Source: an uncultured Thiohalocapsa sp. (GTDB lineage: Bacteria; Pseudomonadota; Gammaproteobacteria; Chromatiales; Chromatiaceae). Taken from it: 64,000 nt of DNA. Position numbers and translations under genes: made by a program. Where the stretch lies: assembly GCF_913063425.1 (NCBI RefSeq), contig NZ_CAJXYK010000003.1, forward strand, positions 62,001-126,000, given 5' to 3'. The notes beneath the pieces are model-generated. The model had not been told where the DNA came from and did no database searches. It worked only from the letters and a program-made list of their open reading frames with translations. Below are positions 32,035-39,422 of this stretch, piece after piece (position 1 is the stretch's first letter; each line of letters opens with the position of its first letter).

Positions 32035-32643
32035 TCAGCCGGTGGCGCTGGGCAGGTCCCCCGGCACATCCACATCCTGCAGTATCCCGGGGTCGTCCAG
32101 GTTCACGCTGACGATGCGGTCTGCATGCGTCCGGAGCAATCCGCGGGCACCCTGATCCCCGCGCAACGCCAGCAGCTGGGCACGGAAGCCCGCCGCAAAG
32201 CCCACCGGATGCCCGCGGCGGCCGGCGCAGCGTGGCGCGGCGATGGGCGCACCGGCCGCGAGAGCCGCCGCCACCGCGGCGATGCTCGCCGGTTGCACAT
32301 AAGGCATGTCCGCCAGGGCCACGAGCCAGCCTGTGGCGTCCGCACTCGCGCGCACGCCACAGGCCAGGCTGTGGCCCATGCCGAGCCGGACATCCGTACA
32401 GGCAGCCAGGCGCACGCCGAGCCGCGCCAGCTCCGGCCCGATGCCCGTCTGCGCACAGCGCACCACCGCCAGCGTCTCACACCCCGCCGCCAGCAGGCTG
32501 CGTGCGGCAGCGACGGCCACCGGCGTGCCGTCCGCCAGGGGCGCCGACAGCTTGTCGGCGCCGAAGCGCCGGCCGGCGCCCGCCGCGAGCAACAGGGCAC
32601 AGAGCCGCCGAGCACCGCCGTCACCGACCGCCGCCTCAGACAC
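32035..32643 (-). CDS. MobA/MocA-type nucleotidyltransferase
   Basis: 202 residues. The N-terminal motif LLLAAGAGRRFGADKLSAPL is the NTP-binding loop of the MobA-like family; then GCETLAVVRC, ALADMPYVQPASIAAVAAAL and GRRGHPVGFAAGFRAQL as in molybdenum cofactor cytidylyl- or guanylyl-transferases. The DxD/DMP pattern favours MocA/CoxC-like accessory factors of molybdoenzymes. No molybdoenzyme is in the window, so the substrate is not fixed. Confidence 0.82.
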   Translation of the reverse strand: MSEAAVGDGGARRLCALLLAAGAGRRFGADKLSAPLADGTPVAVAAARSLLAAGCETLAVVRCAQTGIGPELARLGVRLAACTDVRLGMGHSLACGVRASADATGWLVALADMPYVQPASIAAVAAALAAGAPIAAPRCAGRRGHPVGFAAGFRAQLLALRGDQGARGLLRTHADRIVSVNLDDPGILQDVDVPGDLPSATG

Positions 32644-32747
32644 CTTGCCGCCCGCATGCCCGGACGCGCATCATCGGCACGCAGCCAGGCCGTCCCCAAC
32701 AACAGCGTTTGACCATGACGCACACACCACACCTGAGGAATCGACCC

Positions 32748-33437
32748 ATGGCCTTCAAAGAGATGCTCGACCAGATGCTCGCCGCCGGCAAGGACCTCGC
32801 CGCCCAGGGCACCACCATGGCGGAGCAGCACATGAGCCTGCCGCCGGCGGGACCGGAGCGCGATGCGATGCTCGGCAACCTCGGCAAGGGCGCCCTCGCC
32901 GGCGGCGCCCTGGTGGCCCTGCTCGGCACCAAATTCGGGCGTAAGCTCACGGGCACGGCCGCAGCGCTCGGTGGCCTGGGGCTGCTCGGCAAGGTCGCGC
33001 ACGACGCCTACAAGACCTGGCAGGCGGACCAGGGTGATGGCGCGGACCCGGGCACGCCGGTACAGGCGCTGCCCGGCGCACAGGCGGAGCGGCGCAGTCA
33101 GGCCCTGTTCAAGGCCATGATCGCCGCCGCGAAGGCCGACGGGCACGTGGACGACGCCGAGCGCCAGGCCATCCATGATGCCATCAAAGGCCTCGACCTG
33201 GACGACGACACCAAGCTCATGCTGGAGGCGGAGCTGGCCCGGCCGCTGGACGTGGCCGAGGTCGCCGCCGGCGCCGACTCCAGGGAGGCCGCGGCGGAGC
33301 TCTACCTCGCCTCGCTTTTCGTCATCGACACCGCCAACCCCGCCGAGCGCAGCTATCTGGACCGGCTTGCCACCGCGCTGGACCTGCACCCGGACCTGAC
33401 GCGCCAGCTGGAGCAGCAGGCGAGCGCGGCGCACTGA
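32748..33437 (+). CDS. DUF533 / TerB-like protein
   Basis: 229 residues. After a helical N-terminus (MAFKEMLDQMLAAGKDLAAQ) comes a Gly/Ala-rich, membrane-like stretch GNLGKGALAGGALVALLGTK and then a helical TerB-like domain (about 110-225) with LFKAMIAAAKADGHVDDAER, an acidic metal-binding-type loop. DUF533 proteins are widespread inner-membrane-associated proteins of unknown function. TGAGGAA precedes the ATG. The next gene follows after 35 bases. Confidence 0.85.
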   Translation: MAFKEMLDQMLAAGKDLAAQGTTMAEQHMSLPPAGPERDAMLGNLGKGALAGGALVALLGTKFGRKLTGTAAALGGLGLLGKVAHDAYKTWQADQGDGADPGTPVQALPGAQAERRSQALFKAMIAAAKADGHVDDAERQAIHDAIKGLDLDDDTKLMLEAELARPLDVAEVAAGADSREAAAELYLASLFVIDTANPAERSYLDRLATALDLHPDLTRQLEQQASAAH

Positions 33438-33472
33438 GCGCACCGGCACCAACCAGAGCGGAGCCTCAGACC

Positions 33473-33937
33473 ATGACCATCGCCGACGAGATCGAGCGCC
33501 TGTACCAATTGAAGGCGTCCGGCGCTATCACCGAGGAGGAGTTCGCGCAGGCCAAGCAGCGGGTGCTGGCCGGTGCCCTCCCCGCCGCGCCCGGCAGCGT
33601 CGAGGCGTCCACCCGCGAGTGGGCGACGTTCCTGCACCTGTCCCAGCTGCTGGGCTTCGTGCTGCCCCTGGCCGGGCTGGTGGCACCGCTGTTGATCTGG
33701 CAGCTCAAGAAGGACGAGCTGCCGGCGCTCGACGCCCACGGCAAGGTGGTCATGAACTGGGTGCTGTCGGAGCTGATCTACCTCATCGGCGCCGCGCTGC
33801 TGGTGCTGGTGGTGGTGGGCGTGCCGCTGCTGCTTGCGCTGCTGGTGCTCGCGGTGGTCTTCCCCATCATCGGCGGCGTCAAGGCCAACGCCGGCGAGCT
33901 GTGGCGCTATCCGCTGAGCATCGACTTCCTGAAGTAA
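33473..33937 (+). CDS. SHOCT plus DUF4870 membrane protein
   Basis: 154 residues. The N-terminal 32 residues form a SHOCT motif (IERLYQLKASGAITEEEFAQ), usually a short helical oligomerisation element. The rest is a DUF4870 membrane domain with two or three helices (about 55-78 and 92-130) and the conserved HGKVVMNWVLSELIY. Function unknown; probably co-transcribed with the DUF533 gene 35 bases upstream. Confidence 0.87.
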   Translation: MTIADEIERLYQLKASGAITEEEFAQAKQRVLAGALPAAPGSVEASTREWATFLHLSQLLGFVLPLAGLVAPLLIWQLKKDELPALDAHGKVVMNWVLSELIYLIGAALLVLVVVGVPLLLALLVLAVVFPIIGGVKANAGELWRYPLSIDFLK

Positions 33938-34262
33938 TCGTCCCGTGGCCGCAGCCCCGGTCTACGACAGTAACGGGGCAACAGCGGCGACGCCAATAGC
34001 GGGGACGGTAACCTTAACCTCCCGAGAATTTTCGGTGACAGTACACTTAACTCGCGTCTGCCCGCGCGCCCGCCCGCGTCATGCCGCGGCGCCGACCAAC
34101 CCACGGCCCGAACCGCTTTCCGCAGCCGATGTGCGGACGTGCCGCCCGCCGTCGTGTTTACAATCCACCTTCAGCACGCAGGCCGACACCGCGGCAGCCG
34201 CCGTCGATTCGGCCCCGGCAATCCCGCTCCGCCATCAACCAGACCTAACAAGAGGCACTGCC
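33938..34262. other. Intergenic region with imperfect direct repeat
   Basis: 325 bases between the DUF4870 gene and the glutaredoxin-like gene. It holds the repeat at 34001-34051 and a locally AT-richer stretch around it; otherwise nothing recognised. Confidence 0.5.
34001..34051. repeat. Imperfect direct repeat, GGGGAC/GGTGAC units
   Basis: GGGGACGGTAACCTTAAC (34001-34018) and GGTGACAGTACACTTAAC (34034-34051) match at 14 of 18 positions. Such units resemble dispersed repeats around REP-associated transposases in other genomes, but no transposase gene is present here. Confidence 0.6.
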
Positions 34263-34655
34263 ATGCTGCTCAAGCTCGTCCGCGAAGGGCTCGGTCGGAC
34301 CATCGCCTTTGTCGATTCCATCACGCGGCCCACCCCGCTCCAGCGCAGCCCCGAGGCACAGCGGCAAGTGGAGGAGGCGATTTCCGGCATGTCGCTCTAC
34401 CAGTACTTCGCCTGCCCCTTCTGCATCAAAACGCGCCGGGCGCTGCACCGCCTGAGCCTGCCGCTGGAGCTCCGCGACGCACAGAACGACCCCGAGCACC
34501 GCAGTACGCTGGAGCGCGAAGGCGGGCGCATCCAGGTGCCCTGCCTGCGCATCGACGCGGCCGACGGCACCCGGTGGGTGTACGAGTCCGCCGACATCAT
34601 TCACTATCTGGAGCAGCGCTTCGGCGCCGCGGCACCCGCCGAGCAGCCGGGCTGA
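34263..34655 (+). CDS. Glutaredoxin / GST N-terminal-domain protein
   Basis: 130 residues. A thioredoxin-fold protein with the redox motif YQYFACPFCIKTRRALHRLS, the cis-Pro segment IQVPCLRID and the glutathione-binding YESADIIHYLEQRF. About 45 N-terminal residues precede the fold. It lacks the helical GST C-terminal domain, so it acts as a monothiol/dithiol glutaredoxin-like protein. The ATG at 34263 (MLLKLVREGLGR) fits this family, which often has an N-terminal helix. Confidence 0.88.
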   Translation: MLLKLVREGLGRTIAFVDSITRPTPLQRSPEAQRQVEEAISGMSLYQYFACPFCIKTRRALHRLSLPLELRDAQNDPEHRSTLEREGGRIQVPCLRIDAADGTRWVYESADIIHYLEQRFGAAAPAEQPG

Positions 34656-34664
34656 GCGGGCGCG

Positions 34665-35258
34665 GTGGCGGAGCAGCGCAGGACGGCACCGACGCCCCTG
34701 GGCGGCACCCGTCGCTGTCCGGCGGCGCCCAAGTCCCTCACGCTGGGCGCCCTCGCCCTGCTGCTGCCGGCGGCGGACGGTGCCGCGGAGCCCGATGCGG
34801 CGGCGGCAGAGCCCACGCCGAGGCCCGTGCCCGGGATCCCGATGGCAGAGGACATCGATGCCCTGGACCCAATCCCGCTGCGCCGGGAGATCTCCCGGGC
34901 CGAGGGCCGGATCAGCGACCTCATGAAGGCCCGCGACACGGCGCTCTCGGGGCTCGATGCCGCCATCGCCGAGGCCCGGGCAGGTGCACGCTCGACTGCC
35001 GCCGCGGGCTCGGGCGCGGCAGAGGCGAGCCCGGCTGAATCCTCGACAATGTCCCGGCCCGCGAAGACCTCGCCGCTGCTCGATCCGGACCTGCGCGCCG
35101 CCCGGCGCCGCGCCATCGAGGCGCGCTACGCTGAGCAGCTCGACGACGCCCGCCGCCGGCTCGCGCGCCTGCTGGCGCGTCAGGCCCGCATCGACCCGGA
35201 CGCACCGGATCAGCGGCGTCTCAGCGATCCAGTCGGCGCCGGCGTCACCGGCCTTTGA
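34665..35258 (+). CDS. Hypothetical Ala/Arg-rich protein, possibly exported
   Basis: 197 residues, not recognised. It would start at a GTG nine bases after the preceding stop. A short hydrophobic segment (LTLGALALLLPAADGAAEP, about 26-44) may be a signal peptide. The rest is low-complexity, with two predicted helical, charged stretches (REISRAEGRISDLMKARD and ARYAEQLDDARRRLARLLAR) that could form coiled coils. Coding status rests on frame length and codon pattern only. Confidence 0.5.
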   Translation: MAEQRRTAPTPLGGTRRCPAAPKSLTLGALALLLPAADGAAEPDAAAAEPTPRPVPGIPMAEDIDALDPIPLRREISRAEGRISDLMKARDTALSGLDAAIAEARAGARSTAAAGSGAAEASPAESSTMSRPAKTSPLLDPDLRAARRRAIEARYAEQLDDARRRLARLLARQARIDPDAPDQRRLSDPVGAGVTGL

Positions 35259-35343
35259 GCGTCTACGCCGGCCGCGTCGGGGTGGACGGCGACGAACAGG
35301 ACCCCTTTCCGACACACGAGCGGGGACGCTAAGGTTCGCTGCC

Positions 35344-36906
35344 ATGGAAACCATCGATCTCAGCCCCCTGGACCTCGCCTTCCTCGCCGCCTATGCGGTG
35401 GTGGTCATCGTCATCGGCGTGGTCACGGCGCGGCGCACGCACTCGGGCGAGGACCTGTTCCTCGCCGGGCGCCGGCTCACCTGGGTGCCCATCGGCTTCT
35501 CGCTGTTCGCTTCGAACATCTCGTCCACGACCCTCATCGGGCTCGCCGGCGCCGCCTACACCTGGGGCCTGGCGGTGGCGAACTACGAATGGATGGCCGC
35601 CCCCATCCTGGTGCTCATGGCGCTGGTCTTCGCGCCCGTGTACCTGCGTCTTCGCATCGGCACGGTGCCGGAGTACCTGGAGCATCGCTTCGACGCCCGG
35701 GTCCGGCGCTACTTCTCGGCACTGACCCTGTTCGCGAATATCGTCGTGGACACCGCCGGCACCCTGTTCGCCGGGGCGGTGGTGCTGACCGCCTTCGTGC
35801 CGGCGCTGGACCTGTTCACGGCGGCGCTGCTGCTCGCCGCCTTCGCCGCCGCCTATACCGCCGCGGGTGGTCTTGCCGCCGTGGTCTACACGGACGTGCT
35901 GCAGGCCATCATGCTGCTCATCGGCGCCGTGCTGGTGACGGTGCTGGCCTTCGCGCGGCTCGACTTCGACTGGGCGGGCTTCGTCGCCGCCACGGAGCCG
36001 GACAAGCTCCGCCTCTTCCTGCCGCTGGACGACCCCAATCTGCCCTGGCTCGGCACGCTCATCGGCGTGCCCATCCTGGGCTTCTATTTCTGGTGCACCA
36101 ACCAGTTCATCGTCCAGCGGGTGCTGGGGGCGCACGACCTTGGGCACGCCCGCGGCGGCGTGCTGCTGGCGGGGCTCCTGAAGCTGCCGGTGCTGTTCAT
36201 CATGGTGCTGCCGGGGGTGATGGCCGTGCAGATCCTGCCGCCGCTCGAGAACGGCGATCAGGTGTTCCCGGCGCTCATCGCCGAGCTGCTGCCGGCGGGC
36301 CTCTCGGGGCTCATCCTGGCGGCGCTGGCGGCGGCGCTCATGTCGAGCATCGACTCGACACTGAACTCGGCCTCGGCATTGCTGACGCTCGACTTCATCA
36401 AGCCGCTGCGGCCGGACCTGAGCCCCCGCGCGCTGGCCTGGATCGGCCGCGGCGCCATCGGCGTTTTCATGCTGCTGGCGGCGTTCATCGCACCACAGAT
36501 CGGCGGGTTCGAGGGCCTCTTTCACTACCTGCAGACGGCCCTCTCTTACCTGGTGCCGCCGGTGGCCGCCGTGTTTCTGCTCGGCATCTTTTCGCGGCGG
36601 GCCGGCAGCTTCAGCGCGCTCGCGACCCTGCTCGGCGGCCACGCACTCTCGGCGGTGCTGTTCCTGCTCTGGCTCGCGGGGGCGCTGACGCTCCACTTCA
36701 CGCTGGTGGCGGCGCTGCTGTTCGCGGCGGCGGTGGCCATCTTCCTGATCACCAGCCGGCTGCGGCCGGCCACCGCGCCGGCGCAGGCGCTGTGGCGGCC
36801 GGCGCTCATGCAGCCGGTGCCCCGCCCGGTCTGGTGGCGCGACTACCGACTGCACGCGGTGCTGGTGCTGGTGCTGACGGTCGCGGTGGTCTGGGGCTTC
36901 CTGTGA
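35344..36906 (+). CDS. Sodium:solute symporter (SSS family)
   Basis: 520 residues with about 13 hydrophobic segments. Family marks: HSGEDLFLAGRRLTWVPIG, SLFASNISSTTLIGLAGAAY, FYFWCTNQFIVQRVLGAHDL and AALMSSIDSTLNSASALLTL (Na+-site helix). Closest in look to SGLT-type sugar or inositol symporters; substrate cannot be assigned. The ATG at 35344 immediately precedes the first helix. No obvious operon partner. Confidence 0.93.
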   Translation: METIDLSPLDLAFLAAYAVVVIVIGVVTARRTHSGEDLFLAGRRLTWVPIGFSLFASNISSTTLIGLAGAAYTWGLAVANYEWMAAPILVLMALVFAPVYLRLRIGTVPEYLEHRFDARVRRYFSALTLFANIVVDTAGTLFAGAVVLTAFVPALDLFTAALLLAAFAAAYTAAGGLAAVVYTDVLQAIMLLIGAVLVTVLAFARLDFDWAGFVAATEPDKLRLFLPLDDPNLPWLGTLIGVPILGFYFWCTNQFIVQRVLGAHDLGHARGGVLLAGLLKLPVLFIMVLPGVMAVQILPPLENGDQVFPALIAELLPAGLSGLILAALAAALMSSIDSTLNSASALLTLDFIKPLRPDLSPRALAWIGRGAIGVFMLLAAFIAPQIGGFEGLFHYLQTALSYLVPPVAAVFLLGIFSRRAGSFSALATLLGGHALSAVLFLLWLAGALTLHFTLVAALLFAAAVAIFLITSRLRPATAPAQALWRPALMQPVPRPVWWRDYRLHAVLVLVLTVAVVWGFL

Positions 36907-36927
36907 GAGGACTGCCGACCCGACCCC

Positions 36928-37374
36928 TCAATCCCCGGTCTCGAACAGCAGCCGCCAGCGATGGGGGTCGAACAGCAGCTCGATCTGCACGATCTGACCG
37001 TCCTGCACCGTCGCCCATTGCGCGGCCCGGGTGGAGACGCGCTCGGACACCTGGGTTTCCAGCACCAGCCAGTGGCAGACGTGGTCCCCGTCCACGAAGA
37101 CGTGGCGCCGGCTGATGCCGCGCAGGATGCCGCCCGTCATCATGATGTAGTTCAGAAAGGCGGTGGTGTCGTCGATGCGGGCGATGGGGCTCAGGTAGCT
37201 GAAGCCCGTCGGAGCAATCAGTGCCGCCACCGCATCGTGGTCGTGCGCGACGAGCGCATCCAGGTAGCGCTCCACCACGCGCAGCGCGGCGTTGGGGCCT
37301 GCGTCGGCAGAGGCGCCGGCGGATGGACCAGCGGACGGACCGGCAGGCGAACCGGCAGACAAAGGGGCGGACAT
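36928..37374 (-). CDS. NTF2/SnoaL-like protein
   Basis: 148 residues. After a Pro/Ser/Ala-rich N-terminus (about 30 residues, possibly disordered), the cone-shaped alpha+beta fold is indicated by RVVERYLDALVAHDHDAVAA and then LIAPTGFSYLSPIARID, ending GQIVQIELLFDPHRWRLLFE. NTF2-like proteins bind small ligands or act as enzymes; no catalytic residues assigned. The ATG at 37374 was chosen because upstream sequence in the same frame has no structure. Confidence 0.75.
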   Translation of the reverse strand: MSAPLSAGSPAGPSAGPSAGASADAGPNAALRVVERYLDALVAHDHDAVAALIAPTGFSYLSPIARIDDTTAFLNYIMMTGGILRGISRRHVFVDGDHVCHWLVLETQVSERVSTRAAQWATVQDGQIVQIELLFDPHRWRLLFETGD

Positions 37375-37463
37375 CGGCGAACTCCCGCTCGCGACCGTGA
37401 CGACAGGCGCCGATTCTAAGGCAAGCCCGTGCGCCGGACGACCGGTTGCGGGCGCTGCACCCT

Positions 37464-37973
37464 TCATTGCACCAGATCCCGGTACGCATGCCAGGTGGCA
37501 TGACCGAGCAACGGGAAGACAACCACCATGCCCACGAGGAAGCTCGCGAAGCCGAGCGCCATCGCGAGCATGAGCGTGGACGCGGCGAACCACAGCACGG
37601 CGATGAGCAGCAGCCCGGCGGCGAAGCGCAGCAGCGCGCCGCGGTGCCTGCCCAGCGCAGACAGGGAGGCATCGAAGCTTGCGGGCTCACCGCGCTCGCG
37701 GCGGCGCGAGAGCTCCACGAGCCCGGTGGTCAGGAGCGGCCCCACGAGCAGGAAGCCGGAAATACTGGCCGCGATCAGAAACGGATGGCTCCACAGGGTC
37801 AGGATGAGAGCGCCGAACAGCGACACCAGCAGGCCGTACACCAGGCTCGCGGCGGGTGTCCGGCGCAGATCGTCCCAACCGCGGCGCAGCCACTCCAGCG
37901 GCTGCTCCACCGGGACGCTTGCGATCTGGACGGGCGTCTTCGTCTAGACGCCCGGATGGGTCAGAAGAGCCAT
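37464..37973 (-). pseudogene. DUF2189 membrane protein gene with in-frame amber codon near the start
   Basis: From the ATG at 37973, with a near-perfect Shine-Dalgarno GGAGGTGATC six bases before it, the frame reads MALLTHPGV, then TAG at 37946-37944, then TKTPVQIASVPVEQPLEWL and a typical DUF2189 membrane protein with three or four helices to 37464. The only initiation codon after the amber is a GTG at 37910, with no good ribosome site. So the gene is either inactivated, translated from the GTG as a shorter protein (148 residues), or read through. The membrane part itself looks intact, arguing for recent change. Confidence 0.6.
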
Positions 37974-38331
37974 GGATCACCTCCGATGCTCGCTGCGGCG
38001 GGCGGCGCACGGGACCGGGGGCAGTCCACCCGACCCGGCTGCCGCCGACGCCGCAGGTCAACCGCGCCGTCGCACATGCCGCCCGCCGCAAGGGTGAAAC
38101 CCAAGCGCCATGCTCGGGCTTTTGCCATAAGCCTAGACGGTCCCGGCGGAAAGAACAGGGATTGCGGTGATCGGGCAGCCCGGCCGGCGACCGGCGGCAG
38201 CGGGCATGATCCATTCCAGCAGCGCGGTCCGGCAGCACAGCCGGAGCAAGCGATGACGACCCGCTGCGCGCCTCCCAGACAAAAAGCCACCGCAAGCGCC
38301 GCCGTCCAGACACGCAGCCGGGGGGGCGCCC
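37974..38331. other. Intergenic region
   Basis: 358 bases between the DUF2189 start and the methionine-rich gene pair, both transcribed leftward. I see no gene, repeat or clear terminator; a TAGGCTTATGGC stretch (minus, near 38125) could be part of a promoter for the DUF2189 gene. Confidence 0.4.
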
Positions 38332-38868
38332 TCAGGGCACGGGCTTGGCCATCTCGTGCACGTCCACCCCCATGGCGCCAACCCGGGCGTTCAGCGCGCG
38401 GAAGCGCAGCGCCATGTCGTGCATGGCCCCGCGCATGCCGCGGACGTTCCTGTCCAGGGCGGCGGTGCTGCGCTCCATGGCGCCGACGCCGTCGGTCATG
38501 GGGCCAAGCTGCCCGGCGATGGCGCTCACCTGCGCGTCCATCACCGGCATGAGCCGCACCTCCGCCTCCATGGCCGCCACGGACCCGCGCATGTCGTGCA
38601 TGCGCTCGGAGACCCGCACGAAGTAGCCGGTCATCTGGTCGAGCTCGCCGACCACCAGGCGTACCTCCTGGGTGAGCGCGTTGACGAAGTACAGGTTCGC
38701 CAGGGCAAGGGCCGCCATCAGCAGGCCGAAGATGCGGAACAGCCGCGCCACCCGACGGGCACGGCGGCGGTTGGGTGCAGCGGCGGTGTCCGCCCGCTGC
38801 TGCAGGCGTTCCAGCAGCGCGTCCAGGCGCTCGATGCGGTCGCGCTCGGCGATGCTGTGATTGGTCAT
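38332..38868 (-). CDS. Methionine-rich coiled-coil membrane protein, second of a pair
   Basis: 178 residues, family not recognised. Charged N-terminal helix (ERDRIERLDALLERLQQRAD), a membrane segment (about 44-63, FRIFGLLMAALALANLYFV), then a long helical region in which Met or Val recurs about every seven residues (MTGYFVRVSERMHDM, VGAMERSTAALDRNVRGM), ending in a Pro. This resembles a heptad coiled coil exposed outside the membrane. Its start overlaps the stop of the related upstream gene (ATGA), and both follow the cyclase-like gene, suggesting a three-gene unit. Confidence 0.7.
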   Translation of the reverse strand: MTNHSIAERDRIERLDALLERLQQRADTAAAPNRRRARRVARLFRIFGLLMAALALANLYFVNALTQEVRLVVGELDQMTGYFVRVSERMHDMRGSVAAMEAEVRLMPVMDAQVSAIAGQLGPMTDGVGAMERSTAALDRNVRGMRGAMHDMALRFRALNARVGAMGVDVHEMAKPVP

Positions 38869-39410
38869 CGGAATGGATTGAAGAAGTTGAACATCCGCAT
38901 GGGTTGCGACAGATGGCGCATGTCCGCGCCCATGCGGGCCACGCGCTGCTCCATCACCTCGAAGGACAGGCGCATATCGCCGAGACTCGCAGACATGGCC
39001 GCCACGCTGTCGTCCATCGCGGCGACACTGAGCCCCATGGCGCCCACGTCCGCCGACATGAAGCCGACGCTGCCGTGCACGGCATCCAGGTGCGCCACCA
39101 TGTCCGGCATGCTCGCCATGTGCCGGCGCATGTCGGCGACGCTGCCGTCCATGGCCACCATGTCGTCGGCGATGACCGCGAAGCGCCCGTTCATGTCGGC
39201 GATGGCCGCGGTCATGCCGGGCACCTGCTGCGAGAGGATGATGGTGAGGAAGGACAGCACGGTCACCACCAGCACGAAGGCCACCAGTGACAGCGCGAAC
39301 AGGCTGTTCACCCGCCGTTCCTGCTCGGCTTGGCGCGCATGGATGTCGCCGATGAGGGCGGCGAAGCGCGCCAGGGCCTGATCCAGTTGCTCGTCGGTAT
39401 CGGACTGCAT
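38865..39410 (-). CDS. Methionine-rich coiled-coil membrane protein, first of a pair
   Basis: 181 residues, organised like the following gene: a charged N-terminal helix, one membrane helix (about 39-61), then a long helical stretch with methionines every few residues (MVAHLDAVHGSVGFMSADVG, MDDSVAAMSASLGDM). The ATG at 39410 has GGAGG five bases upstream and lies 12 bases past the cyclase stop. The heptad periodicity suggests homo- or hetero-coiled coils between the two proteins. The two look like duplicates. Function unknown. Confidence 0.7.
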   Translation of the reverse strand: MQSDTDEQLDQALARFAALIGDIHARQAEQERRVNSLFALSLVAFVLVVTVLSFLTIILSQQVPGMTAAIADMNGRFAVIADDMVAMDGSVADMRRHMASMPDMVAHLDAVHGSVGFMSADVGAMGLSVAAMDDSVAAMSASLGDMRLSFEVMEQRVARMGADMRHLSQPMRMFNFFNPFR

Positions 39411-39422
39411 CTTCGCCTCCAC

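Noticed and set aside
37961..38290. Small 109-codon frame in the spacer before the methionine-rich genes
   Set aside because: No ribosome site, Pro/Arg-rich shadow-like composition and no recognisable pattern.
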